Shown: positions 44,980 to 57,764 of the stretch, one piece after another
Numbering within the stretch: position 1 is the stretch's first letter
Layout of the letters: every line of letters begins with the position of its first letter
Source of the DNA: Balanoglossus misakiensis
Taxonomy: Eukaryota; Hemichordata
NCBI GenBank assembly: GCA_040954595.2
Contig: CM082587.2
Span: 10,106,001 to 10,170,000, forward strand
Reading direction: 5' to 3'
Length of the DNA: 64,000 nucleotides
Translations under genes and position numbers: made by a program
Notes under the pieces: model-generated
Seen by the model: only the letters and a program-made list of their open reading frames with translations
Told to the model about the DNA's origin: nothing
Database searches by the model: none

Positions 44980-45923
44980 GAATTTTTCCTGTTTCTTAAC
45001 TTTTGCATTAAACAGTCTTCCTTTTTGTCGTCGTAAACGTCCATTTTTAATTATATTTTTTTTCTCCAAATTCTGTAATTCCATGATCATATATTTTTGT
45101 TGAACGTAACTTCATAAACCGTTCTCTCCTGTATAACTCTAAGCTATAGGCGCTCGATGGACAACATACAAATTACCAGGTCGGGCTCGGAGTGAGTAGT
45201 GTCCAGCTTACGTGAGTTCATAGTCGCAGAAACTCCAGCGGCTTTCAATTTTTGTTTTTTAAGTCCAATTTGGTGTATGATGTTAATATACCATTGGGAC
45301 CTTATGGGGTCGGTTATATCTGTATGTCATAAACGTCATTTTTAAAAAAAAAAATTCATCTTTCAAGTGTTTTGCATAACATGCCAAGACAAACCCGTTC
45401 CCTCCAATATAAGATAGGGACGGTAATTAATTGCAATAGGGGTCTAATAAACAGAGGATGGTCTAAAAGATATCGTTGGTGGTGCTATCCCGGACAGCCA
45501 GGGTCACGATGGGGTCACGTACGTCTATGATACCGCAAACAAGTCAACTCCACGCTAAATTCAACCTGTCCGCCGGACTGGTAACTTTTTTACTATCAGT
45601 CTGATGGAAAAACAACCAGTCTCGGACTGTCGGACAGGCGTTATTTCGAATAGTGTGTCTTGCATAACATACCAATATAGGCCTTAGATAGGGACGGTCG
45701 ATCGGCCACACAAATTATCAGGTCATTATTTCTCCACTTTAATATGGTCACTTTTTGTAGGATATAACAAGACAAAACCGCTCTCTCCCATATAAATTAT
45801 AAGATCGGGTCGGTCAATCAGCTGGCCACGCACACAATTATCGTGCCGCGTGCTCTGTGTGTACGCCTATGTGTTAGTGAAGCTTCCGTTTGCTTAATAA
45901 TCGTAGAAATTCAAGCAGTGTTT

Positions 45924-46043
45924 GCCTACGGCCATACCACGTCGAATACACCGGTTCTCGTCCGATCACCGAAGTTAAGCTGCGTTGGGCGTGGTTAGTA
46001 CTTGGATGGGTGACCGCCTGGGAATACCACGTGCCGTAGGCTT
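45924..46043 (+). rRNA. 5S rRNA: 5S rRNA gene, copy 18
   Basis: Consensus gene; downstream spacer has the AATTTAGTGTATG variant shared with copies 19 and 23. Confidence 0.96.
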
Positions 46044-46987
46044 GAATTTTTCCTGTTTCTTAACTTTTGCATTAAACAGTCTTCCTTTTTGTCGTCGTAA
46101 ACGTCCATTTTTAATTATATTTTTTTTCTCCAAATTCTTTAATTCCATGATCATATATTTTTGTTGAACATAACTTCATAAACCGTTCTCTCCTGTATAA
46201 CTCTAAGCTATAGGCGCTCGATGGACAACATACAAATTACCAGGTCGGGCTCGGAGTGAGTAGTGTCCAGCTTACGTGAGTTCATAGTCGCAGAAACTCC
46301 AGCGGCTTTCAATTTTTGGTTTTTAAGTCCAATTTAGTGTATGATGTTAATATACCATTGGGACCTTATGGGGTCGGTTACATCTGTATGTCATAAACGT
46401 CATTTTTTTAAAACAAAATTCATCTTTCAAGTGTTTTGCATAACATGCCAAGACAAACCCGTTCCCTCCAATATAAGATAGGGACGGTAATTAATTGCAA
46501 TAGGGGCCTAATAAACAGAGGATGGTCTAAAAGATATCGTTGGTGGTGCTATCCCGGACAGCCAGGGTCACGATGGGGTCACGTACGTCTATGATACCGC
46601 AAACAAGTCAACTCCACGCTAAATTCAACCTGTCCGCCGGACTGGTAACTTTTTTACTATCAGTCTGATGGAAAAACAACCAGTCTCGGACTGTCGGACA
46701 GGCGTTATTTCGAATAGTGTGTCTTGCATAACATACCAATATAGGCCTTAGATAGGGACGGTCGATCGGCCACACAAATTATCAGGTCATTATTTCTCCA
46801 CTTTAATATGGTCACTTTTTGTAGGATATAACAAGACAAAACCGCTCTCTCCCATATAAATTATAAGATCGGGTCGGTCAATCAGCTGGCCACGCACACA
46901 ATTATCGTGCCGCGTGCTCTGTGTGTACGCCTATGTGTTAGTGAAGCTTCCGTTTGCTTAATAATCGTAGAAATTCAAGCAGTGTTT

Positions 46988-47107
46988 GCCTACGGCCATA
47001 CCACGTCGAATACACCGGTTCTCGTCCGATCACCGAAGTTAAGCTGCGTTGGGCGTGGTTAGTACTTGGATGGGTGACCGCCTGGGAATACCACGTGCCG
47101 TAGGCTT
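46988..47107 (+). rRNA. 5S rRNA: 5S rRNA gene, copy 19
   Basis: Consensus gene; its unit is almost identical to the preceding one, including AATTTAGTGTATG. Confidence 0.96.
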
Positions 47108-48051
47108 GAATTTTTCCTGTTTCTTAACTTTTGCATTAAACAGTCTTCCTTTTTGTCGTCGTAAACGTCCATTTTTAATTATATTTTTTTTCTCCAAATT
47201 CTTTAATTCCATGATCATATATTTTTGTTGAACATAACTTCATAAACCGTTCTCTCCTGTATAACTCTAAGCTATAGGCGCTCGATGGACAACATACAAA
47301 TTACCAGGTCGGGCTCGGAGTGAGTAGTGTCCAGCTTACGTGAGTTCATAGTCGCAGAAACTCCAGCGGCTTTCAATTTTTGGTTTTTAAGTCCAATTTA
47401 GTGTATGATGTTAATATACCATTGGGACCTTATGGGGTCGGTTACATCTGTATGTCATAAACGTCATTTTTTTAAAACAAAATTCATCTTTCAAGTGTTT
47501 TGCATAACATGCCAAGACAAACCCGTTCCCTCCAATATAAGATAGGGACGGTAATTAATTGCAATAGGGGCCTAATAAACAGAGGATGGTCTAAAAGATA
47601 TCGTTGGTGGTGCTATCCCGGACAGCCAGGGTCACGATGGGGTCACGTACGTCTATGATACCGCAAACAAGTCAACTCCACGCTAAATTCAACCTGTCCG
47701 CCGGACTGGTAACTTTTTTACTATCAGTCTGATGGAAAAACAACCAGTCTCGGACTGTCGGACAGGCGTTATTTCGAATAGTGTGTCTTGCATAACATAC
47801 CAATATAGGCCTTAGATAGGGACGGTCGATCGGCCACACAAATTATCAGGTCATTATTTCTCCACTTTAATATGGTCACTTTTTGTAGGATATAACAAGA
47901 CAAAACCGCTCTCTCCCATATAAATTATAAGATCGGGTCGGTCAATCAGCTGGCCACGCACACAATTATCGTGCCGCGTGCTCTGTGTGTACGCCTATGT
48001 GTTAGTGAAGCTTCCGTTTGCTTAATAATCGTAGAAATTCAAGCAGTATTT

Positions 48052-48171
48052 GCCTACGGCCATACCACGTCGAATACACCGGTTCTCGTCCGATCACCGA
48101 AGTTAAGCTGCGTTGGGCGTGGTTAGTACTTGGATGGGTGACCGCCTGGGAATACCAAGTGCCGTAGGCTT
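48052..48171 (+). rRNA. 5S rRNA: 5S rRNA gene, copy 20, variant
   Basis: One change, C107A (ATACCAAGTG). Its spacer is the first to carry GGGACCCTATG. Confidence 0.95.
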
Positions 48172-49115
48172 GAATTTTTCCTGTTTCTTAACTTTTGCAT
48201 TAAACAGTCTTCCTTTTTGTCGTCGTAAACGTCCATTTTTAATTATATTTTTTTTCTCCAAATTCTTTAATTCCATGATCATATATTTTTGTTGAACATA
48301 ACTTCATAAACCGTTCTCTCCTGTATAACTCTAAGCTATAGGCGCTCGATGGACAACATACAAATTACCAGGTCGGGCTCGGAGTGAGTAGTGTCCAGCT
48401 TACGTGAGTTCATAGTCGCAGAAACTCCAGCGGCTTTCAATTTTTGGTTTTTAAGTCCAATTTGGTGTATGATGTTAATATACCATTGGGACCCTATGGG
48501 GTCGGTTACATCTGTATGTCATAAACGTCATTTTTTTAAAACAAAATTCATCTTTCAAGTGTTTTGCATAACATGCCAAGACAAACCCGTTCCCTCCAAT
48601 ATAAGATAGGGACGGTAATTAATTGCAATAGGGGCCTAATAAACAGAGGATGGTCTAAAAGATATCGTTGGTGGTGCTATCCCGGACAGCCAGGGTCACG
48701 ATGGGGTCACGTACGTCTATGATACCGCAAACAAGTCAACTCCACGCTAAATTCAACCTGTCCGCCGGACTGGTAACTTTTTTACTATCAGTCTGATGGA
48801 AAAACAACCAGTCTCGGACTGTCGGACAGGCGTTATTTCGAATAGTGTGTCTTGCATAACATACCAATATAGGCCTTAGATAGGGACGGTCGATCGGCCA
48901 CACAAATTATCAGGTCATTATTTCTCCACTTTAATATGGTCACTTTTTGTAGGATATAACAAGACAAAACCGCTCTCTCCCATATAAATTATAAGATCGG
49001 GTCGGTCAATCAGCTGGCCACGCACACAATTATCGTGCCGCGTGCTCTGTGTGTACGCCTATGTGTTAGTGAAGCTTCCGTTTGCTTAATAATCGTAGAA
49101 ATTCAAGCAGTGTTT

Positions 49116-49235
49116 GCCTACGGCCATACCACGTCGAATACACCGGTTCTCGTCCGATCACCGAAGTTAAGCTGCGTTGGGCGTGGTTAGTACTTGGATG
49201 GGTGACCGCCTGGGAATACCACGTGCCGTAGGCTT
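49116..49235 (+). rRNA. 5S rRNA: 5S rRNA gene, copy 21
   Basis: Consensus gene; one extra T in the spacer T run makes the next interval 1065 bp. Confidence 0.96.
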
Positions 49236-50180
49236 GAATTTTTCCTGTTTCTTAACTTTTGCATTAAACAGTCTTCCTTTTTGTCGTCGTAAACGTCCAT
49301 TTTTAATTATATTTTTTTTTCTCCAAATTCTTTAATTCCATGATCATATATTTTTGTTGAACATAACTTCATAAACCGTTCTCTCCTGTATAACTCTAAG
49401 CTATAGGCGCTCGATGGACAACATACAAATTACCAGGTCGGGCTCGGAGTGAGTAGTGTCCAGCTTACGTGAGTTCATAGTCGCAGAAACTCCAGCGGCT
49501 TTCAATTTTTGGTTTTTAAGTCCAATTTGGTGTATGATGTTAATATACCATTGGGACCCTATGGGGTCGGTTACATCTGTATGTCATAAACGTCATTTTT
49601 TTAAAACAAAATTCATCTTTCAAGTGTTTTGCATAACATGCCAAGACAAACCCGTTCCCTCCAATATAAGATAGGGACGGTAATTAATTGCAATAGGGGC
49701 CTAATAAACAGAGGATGGTCTAAAAGATATCGTTGGTGGTGCTATCCCGGACAGCCAGGGTCACGATGGGGTCACGTACGTCTATGATACCGCAAACAAG
49801 TCAACTCCACGCTAAATTCAACCTGTCCGCCGGACTGGTAACTTTTTTACTATCAGTCTGATGGAAAAACAACCAGTCTCGGACTGTCGGACAGGCGTTA
49901 TTTCGAATAGTGTGTCTTGCATAACATACCAATATAGGCCTTAGATAGGGACGGTCGATCGGCCACACAAATTATCAGGTCATTATTTCTCCACTTTAAT
50001 ATGGTCACTTTTTGTAGGATATAACAAGACAAAACCGCTCTCTCCCATATAAATTATAAGATCGGGTCGGTCAATCAGCTGGCCACGCACACAATTATCG
50101 TGCCGCGTGCTCTGTGTGTACGCCTATGTGTTAGTGAAGCTTCCGTTTGCTTAATAATCGTAGAAATTCAAGCAGTGTTT

Positions 50181-50300
50181 GCCTACGGCCATACCACGTC
50201 GAATACACCGGTTCTCGTCCGATCACCGAAGTTAAGCTGCGTTGGGCGTGGTTAGTACTTGGATGGTTGACCGCCTGGGAATACCACGTGCCGTAGGCTT
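50181..50300 (+). rRNA. 5S rRNA: 5S rRNA gene, copy 22, variant
   Basis: G87T in the C box (GGATGGTTGACC), a TFIIIA contact region. The unit that follows is shortened to 959 bp. Confidence 0.94.
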
Positions 50301-51139
50301 GAATTTTTCCTGTTTCTTAACTTTTGCATTAAACAGTCTTCCTTTTTGTCGTCGTAAACGTCCATTTTTAATTATATTTTTTTTCTCCAAATTCTTTAAT
50401 TCCATGATCATATATTTTTGTTGAACATAACTTCATAAACCGTTCTCTCCTGTATAACTCTAAGCTATAGGCGCTCGATGGACAACATACAAATTACCAG
50501 GTCGGGCTCGGAGTGAGTAGTGTCCAGCTTACGTGAGTTCATAGTCGCAGAAACTCCAGCGGCTTTCAATTTTTGGTTTTTAAGTCCAATTTGGTGTATG
50601 ATGTTAATATACCATTGGGACCCTATGGGGTCGGTTACATCTGTATGTCATAAACGTCATTTTTTCAAAAAAAAATTCATCTTTCAAGTGTTTTGCATAA
50701 CATGCCAAGACAAACCCGTTCCCTCCAATATAAGATAGGGACGGTAATTAATTGCAATAGGGGCCTAATAAACAGAGGATGGTCTAAAAGATATCGTTGG
50801 TGGTGCTATCCCGGACAGCCAGGGTCACGATGGGGTCACGTACGTCTATGATACCGCAAACAAGTCAACTCCACGCTAAATTCAACCTGTCCGCCGGACT
50901 GGTAACTTTTTTACTATCAGTCTGATGGAAAAACAACCAGTCTCGGACTGTCGGACAGGCGTTATTTCGAATAGTGTGTCTTGCATAACATACCAATATA
51001 GGCCTTAGATAGGGACGGTCGATCGGCCACACAAATTATCAGGTCATTATTTCTCCACTTTAATATGGTCACTTTTTGTAGGATATAACAAGACAAAACC
51101 GCTCTCTCCTTAATAATCGTAGAAATTCAAGCAGTGTTT

Positions 51140-51259
51140 GCCTACGGCCATACCACGTCGAATACACCGGTTCTCGTCCGATCACCGAAGTTAAGCTGCG
51201 TTGGGCGTGGTTAGTACTTGGATGGGTGACCGCCTGGGAATACCACGTGCCGTAGGCTT
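51140..51259 (+). rRNA. 5S rRNA: 5S rRNA gene, copy 23
   Basis: Consensus gene. The 105 bp normally lying 40-145 bp upstream are missing (CTCTCTCC joined to TTAATAATCG), but the TATA-like site is kept. Confidence 0.95.
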
Positions 51260-52203
51260 GAATTTTTCCTGTTTCTTAACTTTTGCATTAAACAGTCTTC
51301 CTTTTTGTCGTCGTAAACGTCCATTTTTAATTATATTTTTTTTCTCCAAATTCTTTAATTCCATGATCATATATTTTTGTTGAACATAACTTCATAAACC
51401 GTTCTCTCCTGTATAACTCTAAGCTATAGGCGCTCGATGGACAACATACAAATTACCAGGTCGGGCTCGGAGTGAGTAGTGTCCAGCTTACGTGAGTTCA
51501 TAGTCGCAGAAACTCCAGCGGCTTTCAATTTTTGGTTTTTAAGTCCAATTTAGTGTATGATGTTAATATACCATTGGGACCCTATGGGGTCGGTTACATC
51601 TGTATGTCATAAACGTCATTTTTTAAAAACAAAATTCATCTTTCAAGTGTTTTGCATAACATGCCAAGACAAACCCGTTCCCTCCAATATAAGATAGGGA
51701 CGGTAATTAATTGCAATAGGGGCCTAATAAACAGAGGATGGTCTAAAAGATATCGTTGGTGGTGCTATCCCGGACAGCCAGGGTCACGATGGGGTCACGT
51801 ACGTCTATGATACCGCAAACAAGTCAACTCCACGCTAAATTCAACCTGTCCGCCGGACTGGTAACTTTTTTACTATCAGTCTGATGGAAAAACAACCAGT
51901 CTCGGACTGTCGGACAGGCGTTATTTCGAATAGTGTGTCTTGCATAACATACCAATATAGGCCTTAGATAGGGACGGTCGATCGGCCACACAAATTATCA
52001 GGTCATTATTTCTCCACTTTAATATGGTCACTTTTTGTAGGATAGAACAAGACAAAACCGCTCTCTCCCATATAAATTATAAGATCGGGTCGGTCAATCA
52101 GCTGGCCACGCACACAATTATCGTGCCGCGTGCTCTGTGTGTACGCCTATGTGTTAGTGAAGCTTCCGTTTGCTTAATAATCGTAGAAATTCAAGCACTG
52201 TTT

Positions 52204-52323
52204 GCCTACGGCCATACCACGTCGAATACACCGGTTCTCGTCCGATCACCGAAGTTAAGCTGCGTTGGGCGTGGTTAGTACTTGGATGGGTGACCGCCTG
52301 GGAATACCACGTGCCGTAGGCTT
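52204..52323 (+). rRNA. 5S rRNA: 5S rRNA gene, copy 24
   Basis: Consensus gene; about 22 bp are lost from its downstream spacer at CTCGATGG/GGCTCGG. Confidence 0.96.
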
Positions 52324-53245
52324 GAATTTTTCCTGTTTCTTAACTTTTGCATTAAACAGTCTTCCTTTTTGTCGTCGTAAACGTCCATTTTTAATTATAT
52401 TTTTTTTCTCCAAATTCTTTAATTCCATGATCATATATTTTTGTTGAACATAACTTCATAAACCGTTCTCTCCTGTATAACTCTAAGCTATAGGCGCTCG
52501 ATGGGGGCTCGGAGTGAGTAGTGTCCAGCTTACGTGAGTTCATAGTCGCAGAAACTCCAGCGGCTTTCAATTTTTGGTTTTTAAGTCCAATTTGGTGTAT
52601 GATGTTAATATACCATTGGGACCCTATGCGGTCGGTTACATCTGTATGTCATAAACGTCATTTTTTAAAAACAAAATTCATCTTTCAAGTGTTTTGCATA
52701 ACATGCCAAGACAAACCCGTTCCCTCCAATATAAGATAGGGACGGTAATTAATTGCAATAGGGGCCTAATAAACAGAGGATGGTCTAAAAGATATCGTTG
52801 GTGGTGCTATCCCGGACAGCCAGGGTCACGATGGGGTCACGTACGTCTATGATACCGCAAACAAGTCAACTCCACGCTAAATTCAACCTGTCCGCCGGAC
52901 TGGTAACTTTTTTACTATCAGTCTGATGGAAAAACAACCAGTCTCGGACTGTCGGACAGGCGTTATTTCGAATAGTGTGTCTTGCATAACATACCAATAT
53001 AGGCCTTAGATAGGGACGGTCGATCGGCCACACAAATTATCAGGTCATTATTTCTCCACTTTAATATGGTCACTTTTTGTAGGATATAACAAGACAAAAC
53101 CGCTCTCTCCCATATAAATTATAAGATCGGGTCGGTCAATCAGCTGGCCACGCACACAATTATCGTGCCGCGTGCTCTGTGTGTACGCCTATGTGTTAGT
53201 GAAGCTTCCGTTTGCTTAATAATCGTAGAAATTCAAGCAGTGTTT

Positions 53246-53365
53246 GCCTACGGCCATACCACGTCGAATACACCGGTTCTCGTCCGATCACCGAAGTTAA
53301 GCTGCGTTGGGCGTGGTTAGTACTTGGATTGGTGACCGCCTGGAAATACCACGTGCCGTAGGCTT
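53246..53365 (+). rRNA. 5S rRNA: 5S rRNA gene, copy 25, variant
   Basis: Two changes, G85T in the C box and G99A just beyond it. This is the last gene before the CR1 insertion, which begins 160 bp downstream. Confidence 0.94.
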
Positions 53366-53775
53366 GAATTTTTCCTGTTTCTTAACTTTTGCATTAAACA
53401 GTCTTCCTTTTTGTCGTCGTAAACGTCCATTTTTAATTATATTTTTTTCTCCAAATTCTTTAATTCCATGATCATATATTTTTGTTGAACATAACTTCAT
53501 AAACCGTTCTCTCCTGTATAACTCTCTCCGGTTTATGACCAGCAGCGAGCTTAGATGTGCTGAGATTGTTTAGTTGTTTTTTTTTGCGTTATAATTCTTT
53601 TGCCGTCGTAATCACCGGTCATCGTGTCGTTTAGAAGTTCGTCGCCTGCTGTGTGCCGTTTCTAGTTACTGTGGTGGTAATTCTGAGAGGTTGGTGTGAT
53701 TCTTGTTTTCCGTCGGTCGCCTTGCCGGTGTAGTGCTTGGACGCCATATTGGAACTTTCACTAGTGGCATTCACA

Positions 53776-54729
53776 ATGCCAGGACCGAAACCTTCAGGAG
53801 CCAGGCCGCGTTCAAACTCTCTCACCAAAAGACAGACAGCTAGATAACTGCGCCAGGACCAAGAGGTATGGACTTGTGAAGTATGTACAGAAAAATTTCC
53901 TGACGCCAACGCGGAAATTGTGCAATGTGAATATTGCTCGAAGAACTTCTGTCGGGAATGTTTGGAACTGTCCGCTAACGACTATGAAATGTTTAAAAAT
54001 CCCGTGCTTCATTGGTTCTGTTGCTCTTGCGAAGAGAAGGTGATGAAAAACATTCGAACTGACAGTGAAGTAGAAGCACGCTGTACAGCATTTCTAAAAT
54101 CAATGGAAGACAGAATCACCAATCTAGAAATCAGTATGAAGACCAAAGTCGATGAAGACAAAGTGAAAGCAGTTATAAAAGAGTACATTAATGTTGAAGG
54201 ACCCGCAAATGCCAACTCATTTGGCAACATCGATGAGTCGGTGAAAAAGAAAGTACAGGAACTTAGAGAGAGCACAGATAGAGAGAAGAATTTGATTATC
54301 TACGGTGTTCCCGAGCAGATAAATCCTGATCCAGCCGGAAGAAAAATGGCAGATACTAAGGTACTTCGTGAATTTGCAGATGTGATAGAAGCTGACACCA
54401 CACAAATACAGAATGTAGTCCGAATTGGCAAAATCAGCAATTCACCTGAACTGGTCTCTAGCAGGCCCAGACCTATCAAAGTCTGCATGTCTGATGTATC
54501 TGCAAAAAAGCGTTTCATGAAATGTCTTCCCAAGCTACGAGAGGTTCCCTCTGGTAGCCTTTTCAAAAAAATATCAGTCACCCATGACATGACAAAGGAA
54601 GAACGTGAAACAAACAAAAAACTACTGGCGGAGGCAAGAGAACTGAATGAAAAATCATCGGGGGACTTCCGTTTCCTGGTGAGGGGACCACCCTGGGAAA
54701 GAAAAATCATCAAAGTCAAAGGAAAGTAA
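53776..54729 (+). pseudogene. CR1-like ORF1 (PHD finger, coiled coil, RRM-like) with one stop
   Basis: An ATG at 53,776 starts a frame that hits TAA at 53,845-53,847 and then stays open to 54,729. After the stop come a PHD-type zinc finger (WTCEVC, CEYC, FCRECL, HWFCCSC), a charged coiled coil (MEDRITNLEISMK...) and the CR1-type nucleic-acid-binding module (REKNLIIYGVPE, RPIKVCMSDVSAKKRFMKCL, SVTHDMTKEERETNKKLL, WERKIIKVKGK). No Met codon lies between the stop and the zinc finger. The protein normally binds element RNA. Either the copy is mutated at one codon or initiation is non-AUG. Confidence 0.85.
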
Positions 54730-54731
54730 TT

Positions 54732-57700
54732 GTGAACGAAGAAAAAAACGCTGTAAATAGGAGTGTACATAGTCTTAATGGACAGGACTTACATGTTATT
54801 TATACTAATGCTGACAGTCTACCTAATAAATTTGATGAACTCTTACAACGCTACATTAACAACAATGATGCAACAGCACCAGATATTATTGCCATCAGTG
54901 AAGTCTTACCCAAGAACTTGCGTTATACAATCAACCCATCTGAACTTGCTTTTGAAAATTATGAGCTATTCCCAAATGACTTTCCCAGCAAAGCAAAACG
55001 TGGAATCTTAATCTATGCCAAGAAGAAGCTGAACGCTCAACTTGTTGAATTTCATTCTGCTTTTGAAGAATGTGTGTGGATTAAAATTGACTTAAAAGAT
55101 GCTGATAAACTTTTAATTGGCTGCGTTTACAGAAGCCCTTCATCCTCAGAAGTCAATCATAGCCATCTTTGTGATATGCTGAAGTCGATTTGCAATGATA
55201 GTGCCAATTTCACTCATTTAATCATCACAGGTGACTTTAATTACCCTGACATTGACTGGTCGTCCTGGACTGCAAAATGCAAAAATAGTGAATTGTTTCT
55301 CGAATGCTTGCGGGATTGTTATGTTCAGCAGATGATCACTGAACCAACCAGGACCAGAGTAAATCAGGAGCCATCCATTCTAGACCTATTAATTGTCAAC
55401 GATGAAAATTGCATCACTTCCATTGAACACGACAGTCCACTGGGATCTAGCGACCACTGTGTGCTGCGCTTTGATGTCAAGTGTTATACCATAAATAACT
55501 CCGCATCTACCACGCGTTACAACTACTCAAAAGCTGATATAATGGGAATTAAAACTGATCTGTCCATAGACTGGGAGCACTTACTACAGAACAAAACTAC
55601 TGACGATGCATATGATTTATTCATGGAAGTGAGGAATGCCACTATGAAGAAGAATGTTCCTGTAAAGTCATACCGACTTAATGCCTACAAGGATCGTCCG
55701 CCATTGGACCCAAAAACTGTGAAATGTATAAAACGGAAACATAGGCTTTGGAAAAGATATATGGAATCTAGAGACCCTGTGAAATACCGTGAATACTGCA
55801 AGGCCAGGAATAAACTGAAGAGCATTGTCAAGAACGACAGAAAAGCACGTGAGAAAAGTATAGCGGAATCTACCAAAACTAACTGTAAAATCTTCTGGCA
55901 CTACGTCAACTCAAAGAGGAAAGTAAAATCAGGAATCTCAGAGCTTCAAGTTACTGAAAATGGGCAGCTGCTCACTGCAAATAGTGATAAAGAGAAAGCA
56001 GAATTTCTGGCCAACTTCTTCAGCAGTGTTTTCTCCTCTGAAGACGAGAGCATTGACAATTTTCCAGTTCTCAACGGCAACCACGAAGACATCATCTCCA
56101 GTGACAGTCCTTTTACAAAGTTAGAAGTAAGGAAATTCCTTCTGCATCTTGATGTGACAAAATCTCCTGGCCCTGATGGAGTTCATCCCAAAATTTTGAA
56201 TGCACTTGCTTACATTATTGATTTACCACTTACTATTATTTTCAACAAATCCTTCTTTTCTGGTGTTGTACCGAAAGCTTGGAAAGAAGCTCAAATATCA
56301 GCGCTCTTCAAGAAGGGAAACAAGAAATCTCCGTCTAATTACAGACCTATCAGCTTGACCAGTATCATTTGTAAGACAATGGAGAAACTTGTTCGAAAGA
56401 AAATCGTCTCGCATATGGATAAACATGATCTATTCAGTAACAAGCAGTTTGGTTTCATAAGTGGTAGATCAACTACATTACAACTTCTCAAAGTCCTGGA
56501 TCACTGGACCAGTATTCTTGACGATGGTGGTATAATAAACGCTGTGTATATGGATTTTATGAAGGCATTTGATAAGGTTTCTCATAAACGTCTCCTTGTC
56601 AAGTTAACCCATTACGGTATTAGCCCCACAACCTGCAACTGGATTCAGGAGTTCTTGAGAAACCGCAGTCAACGTGTTTGTGTGAATGGCCAATTTTCCT
56701 CGTGGCACCATGTTATTAGTGGTGTCCCGCAAGGATCTGTACTCGGACCCATCCTATTTGTTATTTTCATTAACGATCTACCTGATTGTGTAGCATCCAA
56801 TGTATATTTATTTGCTGACGACACAAAAATCTACAATGTGATCAAGACAGCTGCTGACTCATCACAAATTCAGAGTGACTTATCTCGTCTTTCCCATTGG
56901 AGCAACGATTGGCTGCTTAAATTTCACCCTGACAAGTGCAAAGTTTTACCAATTCATAGCAAAAATAAGTCAACAAATACTACTTCTTACAATATGTGCC
57001 GTCCAGATGGAACAAATACCACTTTAGAAATTGTTAAGTATGAAAAAGACATTGGCGTCATAGTGGACAGTAACCTAAATTTTGAGAAGCACATCCAAAC
57101 CCAAGTGAACAAAGCCAATAAAATTGTTGGACTCATCAGGAGAACTTTTAACTATCTCAATAACGACATTTTCAAGCTACTATTTATAGCTTTAGTTCGC
57201 CCTATTCTGGAATATGGCGGTTGTGTGTGGAATCCGCATAAAGCAAAGGATATTGACTGTATTGAGAACGTTCAACGCAGAGCAACTAAACTGCTGCCCG
57301 GACTCAAAAATATTTCTTATGAAGAACGTCTCAAGTTACTTGATCTGCCATCACTTTCATATCGAAGACTACGTGGCGACCTCATTGAAACTTTTAAAAT
57401 CTTGAGTGGCGTTTATGACTGCCGTGTATCGGAAGGACTATTCAGTCTCAGTTCACACAAACACACCAGAGGTCATCCGTTTAAAGTTGACATAGGACAC
57501 TGCAAACTGAACACTAGAAGAAATTTTTTCACAAATAGGATAGCTGCAATCTGGAACAACCTACCAGCCCAAGTTGTCACCGCAAACTCTGTGAACACCT
57601 TCAAGAATCGTCTTGACATTTTTCTGGCAACACAGCCAATGAAATACATTACTCCGAACCCTACATCATGCAAACCAGATCGGACAAAACTACCTCCACA

Positions 57701-57764
57701 ATGGAATGATATGGAGCTGAATATAGAGGCTCACAAGCCTGCGTTCAGTACCTGCCTAACCTAA
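54732..57764 (+). CDS. CR1-like ORF2: AP endonuclease and reverse transcriptase
   Basis: An uninterrupted frame of about 1010 codons. The apurinic-endonuclease-like domain (residues 20-250) has N26 (YTNADS), E57 (ISEV), GDFN at 167-170 and SDH at 240-242. The reverse transcriptase starts near SPGPDGVHP (478), with YRPISLTS, GFISGRST, MDFMKAFDKV, GVPQGSVLGP (664) and the catalytic FADD (694-697). The C-terminal part ends with the IAAIWNNLP...TFKNRLD motif typical of CR1-like elements. It nicks target DNA and copies the element RNA. The frame has no Met before residue 149 and is open across the end of ORF1 in the -1 phase. The stop codon (57,762-57,764) lies inside the CTAAC tail. Confidence 0.93.
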   Translation: MNEEKNAVNRSVHSLNGQDLHVIYTNADSLPNKFDELLQRYINNNDATAPDIIAISEVLPKNLRYTINPSELAFENYELFPNDFPSKAKRGILIYAKKKLNAQLVEFHSAFEECVWIKIDLKDADKLLIGCVYRSPSSSEVNHSHLCDMLKSICNDSANFTHLIITGDFNYPDIDWSSWTAKCKNSELFLECLRDCYVQQMITEPTRTRVNQEPSILDLLIVNDENCITSIEHDSPLGSSDHCVLRFDVKCYTINNSASTTRYNYSKADIMGIKTDLSIDWEHLLQNKTTDDAYDLFMEVRNATMKKNVPVKSYRLNAYKDRPPLDPKTVKCIKRKHRLWKRYMESRDPVKYREYCKARNKLKSIVKNDRKAREKSIAESTKTNCKIFWHYVNSKRKVKSGISELQVTENGQLLTANSDKEKAEFLANFFSSVFSSEDESIDNFPVLNGNHEDIISSDSPFTKLEVRKFLLHLDVTKSPGPDGVHPKILNALAYIIDLPLTIIFNKSFFSGVVPKAWKEAQISALFKKGNKKSPSNYRPISLTSIICKTMEKLVRKKIVSHMDKHDLFSNKQFGFISGRSTTLQLLKVLDHWTSILDDGGIINAVYMDFMKAFDKVSHKRLLVKLTHYGISPTTCNWIQEFLRNRSQRVCVNGQFSSWHHVISGVPQGSVLGPILFVIFINDLPDCVASNVYLFADDTKIYNVIKTAADSSQIQSDLSRLSHWSNDWLLKFHPDKCKVLPIHSKNKSTNTTSYNMCRPDGTNTTLEIVKYEKDIGVIVDSNLNFEKHIQTQVNKANKIVGLIRRTFNYLNNDIFKLLFIALVRPILEYGGCVWNPHKAKDIDCIENVQRRATKLLPGLKNISYEERLKLLDLPSLSYRRLRGDLIETFKILSGVYDCRVSEGLFSLSSHKHTRGHPFKVDIGHCKLNTRRNFFTNRIAAIWNNLPAQVVTANSVNTFKNRLDIFLATQPMKYITPNPTSCKPDRTKLPPQWNDMELNIEAHKPAFSTCLT

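Larger units (their letters stand above)
27324..53525 (+). repeat. 5S rDNA tandem array, left block (25 genes)
   Basis: Head-to-tail units, mostly 1064 bp between gene starts. Exceptions are 1302 (first unit, internal spacer duplication), 1056 (units starting 28,919 and 32,101), 1062, 1063, 1065, 959 (unit starting 50,181, a 105-bp spacer deletion) and 1042 (unit starting 52,204, about 22 bp lost). The main length-variable site is the T/A tract after CATAAACGTCATTTT. The block ends where the CR1 element is inserted. Confidence 0.97.

Noticed and set aside
54300-54770. 156-codon minus ORF opposite CR1-like ORF1
   Set aside because: Shadow of a coding strand with a well-recognised product on the plus strand.
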